Origin: Acholoe squamosa
Lineage: Eukaryota; Annelida; Polychaeta; Phyllodocida; Polynoidae
Length of the DNA stretch: 64,000 nt
Reading direction: 5' to 3'
Assembly (NCBI GenBank): GCA_949317995.1
Contig: OX439044.1
Location: 30,452,733-30,516,732 of the forward strand
The translations under genes and the position numbers were made by a program. Each line of letters starts with the position of its first letter. The stretch's first letter is position 1. The notes beneath the pieces are model-generated. The model was not told where the DNA came from and made no database searches. It saw only the letters and a list, made by a program, of their open reading frames with translations. Shown here piece after piece: positions 24,401 to 34,744 of the stretch.

Positions 24401-27400
24401 CCCCTGCCTAGAGTGGAAGATTGTCTCGATACCATGGCGGGGGCAGCTTGGTTTTCGTCAGTGGATCTGGCCAGCGGCTACTGGCAGTTGGATCTAGAGG
24501 AGGGGGATAAAGAGAAGACAGCATTCACGACACACCGGGGGCTGTTCCAATTCCGGAGAATTCCCTTCGGTTTGTGCAATGCGCCAGGCACATTCGAGAG
24601 GGTGATGGAAGTGGCCATGAGGGGACTACAGTGGAAAACTTGTTTGGTCTATCTAGACGACATAGTCGTATTCTCCGCCACCTTCGAGGAACATATGGAG
24701 CGGCTTGGGGAGGTACTTCAAAGGCTGGAGGATGCTGGGCTTGAAATCAAGCCCTCCAAATGCCAGTTGGCTCGCCGCAGAGTGTTATTCCTGGGCCACC
24801 AAGTGAGTGAGGCGGGAGTAGAGACAGATCCGGAAAAGATAGAGGCGGTGCAGTCGTGGCCCACTCCGACCACGGTGACGGAGGTCCGGAGTTTTCTGGG
24901 GCTAGCCGGCTACTACAGGACCTTCGTTCCCGAGTTCTCTATGAGGGCTAAACCACTGAGTGCGTTGGCCGAGAAAGGGAGGACGTTCCGGTGGTCGGAG
25001 GAATGCGAGGCATCATTCCAAGACCTAAAAAGGAGATTAACCGAGGCCCCTATCCTAGCTTTCCCCCAGGTGGAGGGACAGCTTACCTTAGACACCGACG
25101 CCAGTGACACAGGCCTCGGAGTGGTGCTGTCCCAGGAGCAGACGGGGGTAGAGAGGGTCCTAGCCTATGGCATCCGCACTCTCAGCAGGCCGGAGCGTAA
25201 CTATTGCGTTACAAGGAGGGAGCTGCTGGCTATAGTCTTTGGCCTCAGGAAATTCAAGCATTACCTAATAGGGAGGAGGGTGGTGGTCCGAACGGATCAT
25301 GCCTCCCTGCGGTGGCTGTTGGAGTTCAAGGAGCCGGAGGGCCAGCTGGCTCGATGGCTGCAGATTATAAGTACTTACGACATAGTAGTGCAGCATAGGC
25401 CGGGGAAACTACATGGGAATGCGGATGGGCTGTCCAGGAAGCCCTGCAAGCAATGTGGACGAGAGGATGAGGAGGAGCTGCTGCATTGCCGGGTTTTCAC
25501 AAGGTCTCAACGCCAGGAGATGGTTCGGGGGGCGCCTCCGGCGGCGGAGGACTCCACTCCGCCGGCAGGGAGAGAGTGGGGCACACTCCAAGCGGAGGAC
25601 ACTGTGCTGACTCGGGTCAGAGCATGGGTGAACGGGGAGGCGACCACCACAGAGGAGGAAAGACGGACCTGGGGCTATGAGTTGAGGGCCTGGCATGCCC
25701 AATTGGGGCGCATGAGTATAGAAAAAGGGATACTGGGCCGGTGGTGGGAAGGCGCGGCGGGGGAACGATGCTTCCAAATTGCTGTACCCGCCCCGAGCAG
25801 GAATGATGTGCTCAGGGAGGTCCACGGAGAACCCTTGGCGGGGCATCTGGGCCGAAATAAAACCATCCGGCGCCTCCAGACAGGTTACTACTGGCCTGAC
25901 TTCAGGAGGGATGTGACCCTGTGGTGCGCCAGCTGTGAACCCTGTGTCCCGAGGAAGGCGGCTCCACCTCCGCACCGGGCACCAATGGGACATGTGGGTG
26001 CTGGACTACCGCTACAGAGGATAGCTCTAGACGTGATGGGTCCATTGCCCTTGTCCTCCGCCGGGAACCAATATATTTTGGTGGCGGCGGACTACTTCAC
26101 TAAATGGACGGAAGCGTACGCTTTACCCAACCAGGAGGCACCCACGGTGGCCAGGGCTGTGGTGGAGGAGTTCATCTGTAGATTTGGAGCCCCGGCGGAG
26201 GTGCACACAGATCAGGGCAAGAACTTCCAGTCGGGACTATTCAGGGAAATGGTGGCCTTACTGGAAGTCAGGCAGACCAGAACCTGTTCCTTTAGGCCCC
26301 AAAGCGATGGGATGGTGGAGCGGGCCAACAGAACAATTGAAATGCTGCTGGCGACTGTGGTGGCGGAGGACCAACGGGACTGGGACCGGCAGCTGCCATT
26401 TGTAATGGCGGCGTATCGCTCCTCCGCACACGCCTCCACGGGTTTGTCTAAGAAATTGAGCCTGGTGTGGAGGGCATTATCCCACAATCATGCCCAGCCC
26501 GAGGGCATGGCCAGGTCAGGCTGCGCAGCAGCCCCTGGCCATGCCCAAGGGCTGGGCATGATTGTGGGATAATGCCTGACATACCAGGCTCAATTTCGGT
26601 TCTACCATAGGTTATTTTGAGTATATTAACTTGAATTATCGTTAGTATAACATCATTGGTCTGAGAGGGCATTATCCTCAGGGCATTATCCCAGGATTAA
26701 GCCCTGCTAGCCTCGTTTTGGTTAACATTGAACTCTATGGGATCAAGATGCCCTCTGTTCCTGCCTATGGTAGAACCCCCAATCTTCTGATGTTGGGGCG
26801 GGAAACAGTCATTCCCCTGGATTTGGTTTACCCACTGGAGCCCAATGTAGGGGGAGGAGTCGTGTATGTGGCCGAATTACAAACCACCATGGCAAAAGCA
26901 TACTCCGTCGCTAGGGAGGCCCTCGGAAGGTCCCTCTGCAGGCAACGGAGGAACTATGATGCAAGAGCCTCGGCGGGCGAATTCCCTGTCGGGGGCAGGG
27001 TCTTCTACTACCACCCTCTCCGGAAGAGGGGCCTGACACCTAAACTCCAGAGCTATTGGACAGGCCCATGGGAGATAGTGGGGCGCTTAGGGGAGGCGGT
27101 GTATAAAATTAAAAAGGGTAAAACTACCAGGGTAGTCCATTACGACGCCCTAAAACTGGCCCCGGCGCGGGCCACGGCGGAGGATGTTCCCATGGAGGAT
27201 GAAACAAGGGAGGCCGAGCCCCTATCTTCTGACAATTCAGACGAGGAGGAAGAAGGATCCGGAGGGGGCACCATCCGGCTGGTTCAGGTGACCCCGGAGA
27301 CTGGAGCTGACCTGGAGGCGAAACTGCTGACCTGCAAAGAGAAAAAGAGACATCAAATAACTGAAACCAGTAAGGGAGGGGCAGCGGATAAAGGAAAACG

Positions 27401-28107
27401 GGAAGAAGGGCTGCGGAGGAGTGCACCGAAGCCTGCCGGAACCAGCGTAGCCCGGGCCGTCAGACTGGCGCCTCAACTGGATACTTACCTTGGGGCGGAG
27501 TGGCGGAGCTGCAAAAGCAAGATGGATCAAGAAAGCCGCGACTGGTGCGATGTATGGCTGGAAAATGAAAGAAGGTTTAAGTAGGATTTACTATGTGTGT
27601 GATATGTGTAGCTATTTACTTAAACGCCCAGGGGCCATGGCGTGGCAGGATTATTCAAAATTGGAAACCCATCTGCAGGAGGGTAATATCACACTCTTTC
27701 TCCCGGTAAGGCTATAGATTAGTTGGGGAGAGTGTGGCGGAGACGGAGGGGCCGTTGGCGGAGCCGAAACCATCCTGGTGTGGGGGCGGTGAGGCCAGCG
27801 GTCCTGAAGCAACGCGGTTACGTCGGCAATAGTAGTCGGCGGAGGAGATCCTCCGACGCTGGCCTGCCGTAAAGCAGGCCGGGGTCGGAGTATCCGCCTA
27901 TGTATAAATAAGGGAGTTGTTACTCCGATCAGTTAGTTCCGAGTTGCAGACAGAGAGGAGCAGAACTCTAAAGGCTTACCTCCGGATTGATATATACATG
28001 ATACGAGACTTAGATGGTGTGGCGAAGACTGCCAGGAAATAAAAGACACTGAAGTCAAGCTGTCAGAGTTGTGTAATTCTTTATTAACCATAGAGTCGGA
28101 AAACGCT

Positions 28108-28158
<51 letters not shown>

Positions 28159-31140
28159 GTATACAAACTTCAGGGTGTATTGCCACCAATGGCACCAATT
28201 AATTGCTCTTTATTTTGATGATTCCCAGACAGTTCCTTTAAAATTGAGGCCCATACTTCTTTTTCTTCTTTATAGGATAATTACTCTGACAAATTTCCTG
28301 ACTGTGGCTACATGTTAGCACACAATTATTTCGTGTATGATACTAAAGTCGCTTTTAAAGAACTTTGGGTTTTCCATAAAAAATGTGTTAACAATTACGT
28401 GAAAAGATCATCATAATCTATAATAGGCCTATTCTTACCACAGGAACTCCAAGAGACGGACTGAAAGGATATCTAAATCCTTTTATGGCAGCTCTCTCTG
28501 AAATGAAACGACCAAACATTTATCAAAACACGATTACCGTGCATCTGACTAAACTCTCAAATATTATGATATTTAAACCGAAACACCATTAGAGACAAAT
28601 GTGCACCAAAATGCCGGTTGGGTGCGTCCAAATTGGAGAGGTCCACGATGGACTAATCTCCATGGGCATGACCAGTATAGACCAAAACCCATTACCCGAT
28701 TTTGCAATAATAGGTACTTTTGTCGGCCAGATTTTGCATAATTCACTTAGATATTGGTCAGTTTGAGCTGATAGGGTGGTAAAACCAAGGAATGAGGCAC
28801 CGATTCTGTGGCCGAGATTTCATTTTCAACAAGATTTCATTTTCATTCCCGATTTTATCATATTAAACATGTTAGACATACCTGACAAGTTATGTATTGG
28901 ATTGGACTATTACAGCATTGATTTCCATACGATTTATATCATTTGGCACATTTGCAGGCTTTGGAAGCCCTACAATGAACGATTCTGCAACCGATTTTGG
29001 TGTGTACCCTGAGGATCGGCCACTTTTACAATCGTCTAATGGGTTTAGGCCCTTAATCTTCGTCCCTTCTGAACAATTAATGGAGAACCTAACTCACACC
29101 CAACTTGAGCCAGTGGCCATCAATGCCAATACCCCCTGTATGATGTTATTATGCCAATAAAACCTGTTAAACTCAAACTCTTCGCCCCACCCTTAATTAA
29201 TAGAAAGCCTTACTCACCCCAGATAGGTTTTTGTGATAATTCCTACAATTTCAGAACAACGGAACCACTTACTGTTCTTACGGAAGGGACATAGGAATGG
29301 GATGTATTTGTGGATATCAGTACACGTGAAGTGTCCATCTTCTAGGGCCGTCTGGTACACGGGTTCTGTTTCATCACCAATGTAGAAGGAAGCATTGAAG
29401 ATGCCTTCTTTAATGTCCTTAGCTGGAACAAAGGACTCTTTTTAATATAAGGGAGTGACCATTTTTTAACAACAGGGGCTGGCTTGTGGGTTTGAGTTTG
29501 GAAGTACGAAAAAAACCTACTTTTTTTACTTCCCATCCGCCCTATTTACTTAAAGTAATGTGCAAGCTTTTTCGCTGAAAACAGGTGAAATTATTTTGAC
29601 TCCCCCCTGATCATGGGGTCCTAAATATTCTACCCCCCCTCCTCAAACCCACCACCCTCCCTCCCCGGTTGTTAAAAAATGAACAATATTTTTGTGTTGT
29701 CTTCGTAGACATCCATTAGGACTTTGTGGACGACGATCATGCAGCCTTTGAAGAAATGGAGATCCGTGTACATAATGGACATGTGGGAAAGTCCCAAACT
29801 GCTGAACGTAATTTCTCAAAATTAGTTTGCAATTTCCATCATACATTTATCAATAATGGATGGTTTGATGATAATCAGTTGGCCTATCATTATTTTGTCA
29901 TCTTTAAATGAGGATACCATAGAATAATGCCACAAAGATAATGGAAATTCTACATACGTGATAAGATGCTGATGTCAATTGTCATCGTGTCTCCAAATCG
30001 TATTTTCTCAGGGTTTATGGACACACTAACATCTGTGTTAGGATTTCCTAGAAGAGAACGACTCTCAATTAATATTTACCCATCTAGCACAACCCATGCA
30101 ATTTACGTCATAATTACGTAAAAACTCACGAGATTTACATAAGAAAGATGTCATTTGGATGAGTTGAGTCAGCAGGGTAATTGACCATACAGATAGCAAA
30201 AGCTGTTCAATATCGATAAAAACAATAATAATGCTCTTTTAAGCAATTTACAATGACGGTTCTTATACAACTGATGGCCCGGCCCATATGCTAGTTTTAT
30301 TCATTTTTGCTGTACTATTTTTTAGACCTTGAAGTTGATGTCTTTTTATTTTCAGATGCCTAGATTCTACTTGGAAAACAAAGTACAATGACATTGCCAA
30401 AATATAACAGGTTCAGGACATTCTCTGAGAAATGACTATTTGTATGAATTCCCCCTGAGTCCTGGTATAGTAAAATCTATTTCCTTTTTTTTTTTGTTAA
30501 ATTTCCTAATAAATATGAACCCATGGGATTATTAAATAGATAAATGCCTACAAATTAATGTTTTCATTTTAGCTAAGTTATGACTGATAAGGGAGTAAAT
30601 GTATCATTTAATGCAAATATAAGTAGCAAATGGTGGAGTGGTTTCACCATCCCGCCTTTGACCCCAATAATAATATGCACAGGTAGGTGTCATCATCAAG
30701 TGAACAGGGCTCTGATTGGCCCATGTACCTGTAGAGGTGAGTGTCATGGTCCAGTGTACACACAAGTGTACTAAGATCCCAGTACATTCTAAGACTGTAT
30801 ATTTATGCTTTAGTAAAGACTAAAATCTAACTGTTGTACTATGATCCTGGTGTGTCCGAACAAAGTATACCTGTTCCCAACCAGATATAAGGCCTAATAT
30901 ACGGAGGCATTAATTATTTTCCCTGTACTTCTTTCCTCTGTTTTTCCTTTCACCAAAGAAAAGAAATATGATGAAAGTCACAAAAGCAGACTTACCACAG
31001 TTCACAAAATGTCCAGGTTTCGGTATTGGCAATGTTTTCTTAGAGGGTTTATGGTCATCTTTCATGAGCGTGTTACTTGGAGTAGTCAACACCAGGTGGC
31101 AACACAAGAGACTTAGGGCAGCTATCCAGTGTACGGGCAT
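21205..31140 (-). CDS. Secreted ML-domain protein (MD-2/NPC2/GM2-activator fold)
   Basis: Five exons on the minus strand: 31140-30996, 30047-29958, 29422-29273, 28497-28439, 21294-21205. Donors are GTAAGT, GTATGT, GTAAGT, GTAAGA; acceptors TTCTAG, TTCCAG, TTTCAG, TTTTAG; phases 1, 1, 1, 0 join with no stop: 177 residues. Residues 1-20 are a signal peptide; the four mature Cys (48 at the exon 1 end, the TCTD and LCPF pair in exon 3, and VMCGYG in exon 5) match the ML two-disulphide plan. Alternating beta strands ([32 protein letters not shown] at the end) and CPF-then-P-rich loop order fit the ML lipid-binding beta cup. The family binds lipids or sterols in lysosomes or outside the cell. An in-frame ATG at 31161 is an alternative start, but 31140 has the better context (ACCATG). 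Intron 4 holds a 6.6-kb gypsy element in the opposite strand; introns 2 and 3 hold MITEs. ML family is well supported; the lipid is not predictable. Confidence 0.85.
21330..21376. repeat. (AT)n microsatellite
   Basis: Alternating A/T run ending at the 71-bp element. With 21446-21493 and 28111-28155 it shows that the gypsy element landed in a simple AT tract. Confidence 0.95.
21376..21446. mobile_element. 71-bp TGTGACA mini-element
   Basis: TGTGACA at the left, TGTCACA at the right, TA on both sides, reverse complement of 19127-19197. TA target duplication and a TGTGAC start fit a Tc1/mariner-type minimal element; it is too short for any gene. Confidence 0.75.
21494..21871 (+). repeat. 5' LTR
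   Basis: 378 bases, TG...CA. Contains a TATA box (TATAAATA, 21664-21671) and a polyadenylation signal (AATAAA, 21799-21804), as needed for a U3-R-U5 layout. Confidence 0.97.
21664..21671 (+). promoter_or_regulatory. LTR TATA box
   Basis: TATAAATA in U3, about 130 bases before the AATAAA of the same LTR; transcription would start some 25-30 bases downstream. Confidence 0.6.
21872..21890 (+). promoter_or_regulatory. Primer-binding site
   Basis: TTGGTGACAGCGG starts one base after the LTR. TGGTGACAG begins with the complement of a tRNA CCA end, as gypsy elements use; I could not name the tRNA with certainty. Confidence 0.6.
21912..23267 (+). pseudogene. gag of the gypsy element (two nonsense codons)
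   Basis: One frame runs from ATG 21912 (GAAGATGGCG) to TAG 23265, about 451 codons, broken by TAG at 22164-22166 and TGA at 23190-23192. The reading stays open through the charged N-terminal region, the capsid-like part (22510-23060, the retrotransposon gag pattern with [12 protein letters not shown] and a YLKVEQE-type end) and a CCHC zinc knuckle ([10 protein letters not shown]). The TGA falls inside the knuckle, at the residue before the last Glu-Cys, so the fourth zinc ligand is lost if translation stops. A separate protein could start at ATG 22218. Capsid and nucleic-acid binding is the family role. Gag overlaps pol in the -1 frame. Confidence 0.85.
23258..23314 (+). promoter_or_regulatory. 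-1 ribosomal frameshift site, slippery heptamer with pseudoknot
   Basis: G GGA AAC (23258-23264) is a classical X XXY YYZ slippery heptamer in the gag phase, directly before the gag TAG. After 5 bases, TCGACCT (23270-23276) pairs with AGGTCGA (23295-23301). The loop word AGGCC (23284-23288) can pair with GGCCT (23310-23314) to make an H-type pseudoknot. The -1 shift enters the pol frame (GGG AAA CTA), which is open. Confidence 0.8.
26450..26777. mobile_element. 328-bp insertion with foldback head, inside integrase
   Basis: Gypsy integrases read TG(L/Y)(S/T)PNLLM here; the codons TCT (26447-26449) and CCC (26778-26780) bracket the foreign DNA, and 328 is not a multiple of 3. The first part (26453-26596) is a long hairpin: AAATTGAGCCTGGT pairs with ACCAGGCTCAATTT, and ATCCCACAATCATGCCCAGC pairs with its complement. 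The second part is bounded by GGTTCTACCATAGG and CCTATGGTAGAACC. GGGCATTATCC-type words occur four times. No coding capacity; class unknown. Confidence 0.75.
27725..27732 (+). other. Polypurine tract
   Basis: GGGGAGAG immediately before the 3' LTR, where plus-strand DNA synthesis is primed. Confidence 0.6.
27733..28110 (+). repeat. 3' LTR
   Basis: 378 bases, identical to the 5' LTR except A for G at 28065. Followed directly by ATAT of the (AT)n tract. Confidence 0.97.
28111..28155. repeat. (AT)n microsatellite, right of the gypsy element
   Basis: Continuation of the tract interrupted by the element; the other side is 21446-21493. Confidence 0.95.
28680..29052. mobile_element. MITE family A, copy 3 (diverged, 373 bp)
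   Basis: ACCAAAACCCATTACCCG at the left, TAATGGGTTTAGGCCC then TTA at the right. Lies in intron 3 of the ML-domain gene (28498-29272). Confidence 0.75.
29451..29695. mobile_element. MITE family C, copy 2
   Basis: Starts GGGAGTGACCATTTTTTAAC after TAA. The right part carries GGTTGTTAAAAAATGAAC and poly-C runs complementary to the left. Lies in intron 2 of the ML-domain gene (29423-29957). Confidence 0.6.
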
Positions 31141-31161
31141 GGTCTGTATGCAATGTGACAT

Positions 31162-33394
31162 GTGTGAGGGGATTTTTACTTCTTTTTTTTAATTTCTTTC
31201 ATTCTATTTCATTTTGCTCTTTGTTTTCATCTGTATTAATTTATAGGTACACATCAGAATTGCATTTGATCTTTGTGGCCATTGATCAAACTGGTCCCAA
31301 AGTTATTAGTACTAGCATCCTAGACTCTGGTCTTTTGCCCTATGCATGGTGGGAAGGGGTCCTAAAGTAGTGCGTATTGAGAGATGTACACACCAGGTGG
31401 AGGTGCAGTTTGACAGGTACTGCTGTATGCTGCCAAAGTATTACCTTCTGGTACTGCATTTGCCTATGTCTGAGCCAGCATTATGTTTTATGAAATTCAT
31501 TTGGTTTATTAGATTATTTGTGTGTTAATCAATTGCTATCAATATTGCTATAATAATTGTAATGGACATTGGGAGCCCAACTTTCTACTGCCTGAGCTAG
31601 TGAGGCTGTTGTTGCTTTATGGTAGACAATCACCTAATATTCCTGCATAGGTCATCAGCTCAAGTTATATTTAGCTGAGGGCATAGTCACAGGGTTATTG
31701 TGTTTAGGATATGTTGTCAGGTAAGAATACTAGATGAAACCTCAATACTGCTGGCACAATGCACACCTGTACCACTGCACCTATATTGCCACAATACATG
31801 TATTGGGCTGTACTAAACATAGGGTCTACTTCTTGTGTTGCCCAATGATATGTGCATCTAATTAGCCACCACAGGCTATATCCCACAATGCATGGGGCAG
31901 AAGACCAGGGGTTACTACGAGTGAGGTAGTAACACCTGGTATCAGGTTGGCCATTGATAAGAAATGCATGTGGCATATCTATATAAACTTCTTCTACTTG
32001 CACTTAAAAATTTCAATCACATAATTGCTCAACACTGCTACCAGTACCCATGATGTTCTCTTCCTTTTGCTTGATGAGTCAGGTACTTCAAGGCTACAGT
32101 TTAGCTAATATTGTTGACAATTTAAGGAAGGGAATGAGCTAGTAATGTTTCGATATCTATAATCATACAGTCAAGCCTTCGATGTGATTTATGTTCATTT
32201 TTCGGTATAACACAGAATATAATATATGGTTATCAGAAGAATGCATTTTATTAAGGTCTAACTGTACGTGTAATGTCACAGTGGTGATGGATACAGTTTT
32301 CCTTGACTACCGACAACATTGCGGAATATTTGGTATATAGACACCCAGTGTGTTTAATACCACATTATATCATGTATATAGAAGCCCCGGGTTCTGAATA
32401 ATAAGCGCCAGGAGTCTTGAATAAACGGCAGGAGTACATGGGGTATTGCAATCTTATCATACACTACGATTTAAGTGATGAGTATACCCGCCGGTCTTGA
32501 ATAAGGGGAATCGAGATTGCTTAGAAACAATGAGCTCCCCGGCGCTTATACAGGACAATTTTGTAGCTGATTTATATCATTAGGGCTGAGAGGAGCGAGA
32601 ATGATAATGTGAGGAGTATGAGACAACAGGACTTAGAGTCTGCCATATTGACATCTGTTGGATGTTCAGAGCATGGAGCAATGGAAGAGCTCACGAGTCC
32701 GCTACAGGAGAGATATCGATGGTAGTGTGGTAAATGGTTGATTGAATCGTCTGGCATGTTCACGAGGTAATTGATTAATAACAATGCCTGCGATTTTAGG
32801 GAAGGGTGGCTAAAGAATCTATGCATATTATCGGCCACCTGTGGATAGCTACCCACAATGCACAGAGCCAACTGCCAGCCCTGCTAGCACAACTCATCCA
32901 AATGATGTCTTTTTTACGTAAATAATATGAGTTTTCACGTAATAATGATGTAAATTGCATGAGTAGTGCTAGCTGGGAGTGGTACATGAAGTAAACTCTA
33001 CAAAACACTGTGGCAGTGTAACATACGCACTGCATGGTCAGTGTTATAGATTCCTACTAAATCGTGATGTAGCCATATTGATCCAGATCAAATATTAAAG
33101 GCTAGCTTTGTATTTCTATAGCCATCCCAGCTGCTACAGCAAAATGAAAATCATACCATTTATCTCTATGGTGAGGGATCCTTAGAATGTTTAGATAATA
33201 TCTTCTCGGTGTACGTGGTCATGGAGAATACTCTATGGTTGCCATAAACTGTTTCAGCAGTTCCTTCTCTCCTGCTATGTCAGGATCCCCGGGTCAAGTG
33301 ACACGGTCTATATAAGTTTTCGATCCCACCTATCATCAAGGTATAAAACTGGGAGCTACTGGGACTTTCCAAGTACTGTTGGTCCTCTGCATAT
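31162..33394. other. No supported gene; upstream of the ML-domain gene
   Basis: The promoter of the minus-strand ML gene should lie in its first part, but I see no TATA box at the expected place. A minus-strand ATG at 32646 opens a hydrophobic 23-residue frame that stops without a donor. Repeats of CTTGAATAA/TCTTGAATA words occur at 32390-32500. Confidence 0.4.
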
Positions 33395-33482
33395 ACCTAA
33401 AGTCTACTGGGCCTCTTTGGCCGACTTTTGTGTAGGGAATGTATGGCCAAAATTGGCCGAAGAGGCCCAGTGGACTATAGGT
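33395..33482. repeat. 88-bp palindrome
   Basis: ACCTAAAGTCTACTGGGCCT at the left pairs with AGGCCCAGTGGACTATAGGT at the right with few mismatches. A related inverted pair is at 63909-63987. Confidence 0.7.
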
Positions 33483-33816
33483 AATAGCAGTAATATCACA
33501 TCTATCGGTTTGATTTCATCGTACATACATGGTATGCAAATTTCTGTCGAAATGTTTGGGATTTACCTATGGTCTAACGGGCCACACATAGGCTAATAAT
33601 TCCTATAAAGTTCTTTCAAAATTGGCTCGGTAAAATTGTCAGCTTTCGGACAGGATCTACTGTACTGATCTATATCGTAACGACATTTAACATTGCGATC
33701 GTGTAAATAATTACCAATATATGAGGGAGAGATGTTGTGAGGCACCCATTATACCAGATGCCCATACCCATTGCATCTATCATATTTGTATAACGATCAT
33801 TTAGTGTGCATCAAAG

Positions 33817-34185
33817 GGTCGAATCCCACATGGCGAAAAATGCCTCAAATATCTCTGCGATTTTGAATCGGTTGCGATTTTTGGGTCTACCCCAAATTAG
33901 CATGGGATATAACTACAATAGGGTACATAGAACACAAGGATACTGTTATGTTTTATTGTAAAGCCTTTATGATTTATTGTCCTGGTTCATGGGTATATCT
34001 GTGTCTGACATGTTATATATCTTAAAATCGCAAGGATATAAAACCTTAGCATACTCTGCAGTGGAACTTTGATATTCCACAATTTCCTACCACTCCTTGC
34101 GATTTAGGAGACCAGGAAGGCCATAAAACTCAAATGAAAAAATCGCAGAGATATTTCAGGCATTTTTCGCCATGTGGGATTCGAC
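33817..34185. mobile_element. MITE family B, copy 6, with long arms
   Basis: Arms of about 48 bases match at all but one or two positions (left starts GGTCGAATCCCACATGGCG). The best preserved terminal repeats of the family in this window; TTA follows the right end. Confidence 0.8.
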
Positions 34186-34382
34186 CTTAAAGTAGGCCAC
34201 AATCGGTTCTATGGCTAAGGGTAAATATTTAGTGGTATCTCAAGTGGGGTGTTTACCTGGCGAGGGATAACTTGTTTATGACGGGAGGGAATTCCCTTCT
34301 AGAATCACGCATTGGCTCTTTCCACTTCCTCATTCTTATCCTGCTTTCTGATTTGAATCCATCCATGACGTTATTGACACTA

Positions 34383-34744
34383 GAGGGTGTTGCTCCTATA
34401 GTAAAAGGAAGAGCTGGCTAAAAATGCCCTCATTTCCAGTCCTTTCTTTTCATGTAGCTATAACTTGTCCCTTTTGTTGCTCACAAGTGGACATTCAAGT
34501 ACGGTGCTCAAAAAGAGGATTTGAGTATAGGTACCTAGTCGGGAGAAGTCAGTCAGTATAATATACTATAGAGTGTGTGATATGAGTAGGTACCTGATAG
34601 TGCAGCTCTCTCTGTTTTAAACAAGGCAGGTGACTTTTCAGACTAATGTGGTGAGTGCAAGTTGAATGGTGAAGCAGAGCGTGACTTCTTTTGAAAAGAG
34701 GGTACCTACTGACAGCTCTTTTTACCATAGGAGCAACACGCTCC
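34383..34744. mobile_element. MITE family D, copy 1 (362 bp, inverted)
   Basis: Left GAGGGTGTTGCTCCTATAGT, right TACCATAGGAGCAACACGCT. The body is the reverse complement of 41375-41736. Confidence 0.8.

Larger units (their letters stand above)
23258..27584 (+). pseudogene. pol of the gypsy element, interrupted in the integrase
   Basis: Open from the frameshift site to 26449, then broken by a 328-bp insertion and resumed at 26778 to TAG 27584 in a shifted frame. Retropepsin: LLVDTGAS near 23400. Reverse transcriptase: [16 protein letters not shown] near 24560 and the catalytic YLDD at about 24650. RNase [15 protein letters not shown] near 25095, with the downstream TDHASLRWL. Integrase: HHCC zinc region (HGE...H...C..C, 25820-25950) and DDE core (D near 26030, TDQG near 26208, E near 26318). 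After the break the C-terminal part has the GPF/Y-type motif [10 protein letters not shown] near 27055-27085, then an acidic low-complexity tail. The insertion falls between the TGLS and PNLLMLGRE residues, so integrase cannot be made whole by this copy. Confidence 0.93.
21494..28110 (+). mobile_element. Ty3/gypsy LTR retrotransposon, full length, broken
   Basis: Two 378-base LTRs (21494-21871, 27733-28110) begin TG and end CA and differ at one position (21826 G, 28065 A). ATAT on both sides is the likely 4-bp target duplication, inside an (AT)n tract. Order inside: primer-binding site, gag, frameshift site, protease, reverse transcriptase, RNase H, integrase, polypurine tract, which is the Ty3/gypsy (Metaviridae) order. 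There is no envelope-like frame. GC content is far above its surroundings. Two gag nonsense codons and an integrase insertion make this copy unable to act alone, yet the LTR match implies recent arrival. Confidence 0.97.

Noticed and set aside
27490..27717. Small frame after pol as a possible envelope gene
   Set aside because: Seventy-five codons, no ATG at the start, overlaps pol, no signal peptide or membrane anchor.
32575..32646. Minus-strand signal-peptide-like frame starting MADSKSCC
   Set aside because: It ends at a stop after 23 residues with no GT donor inside.
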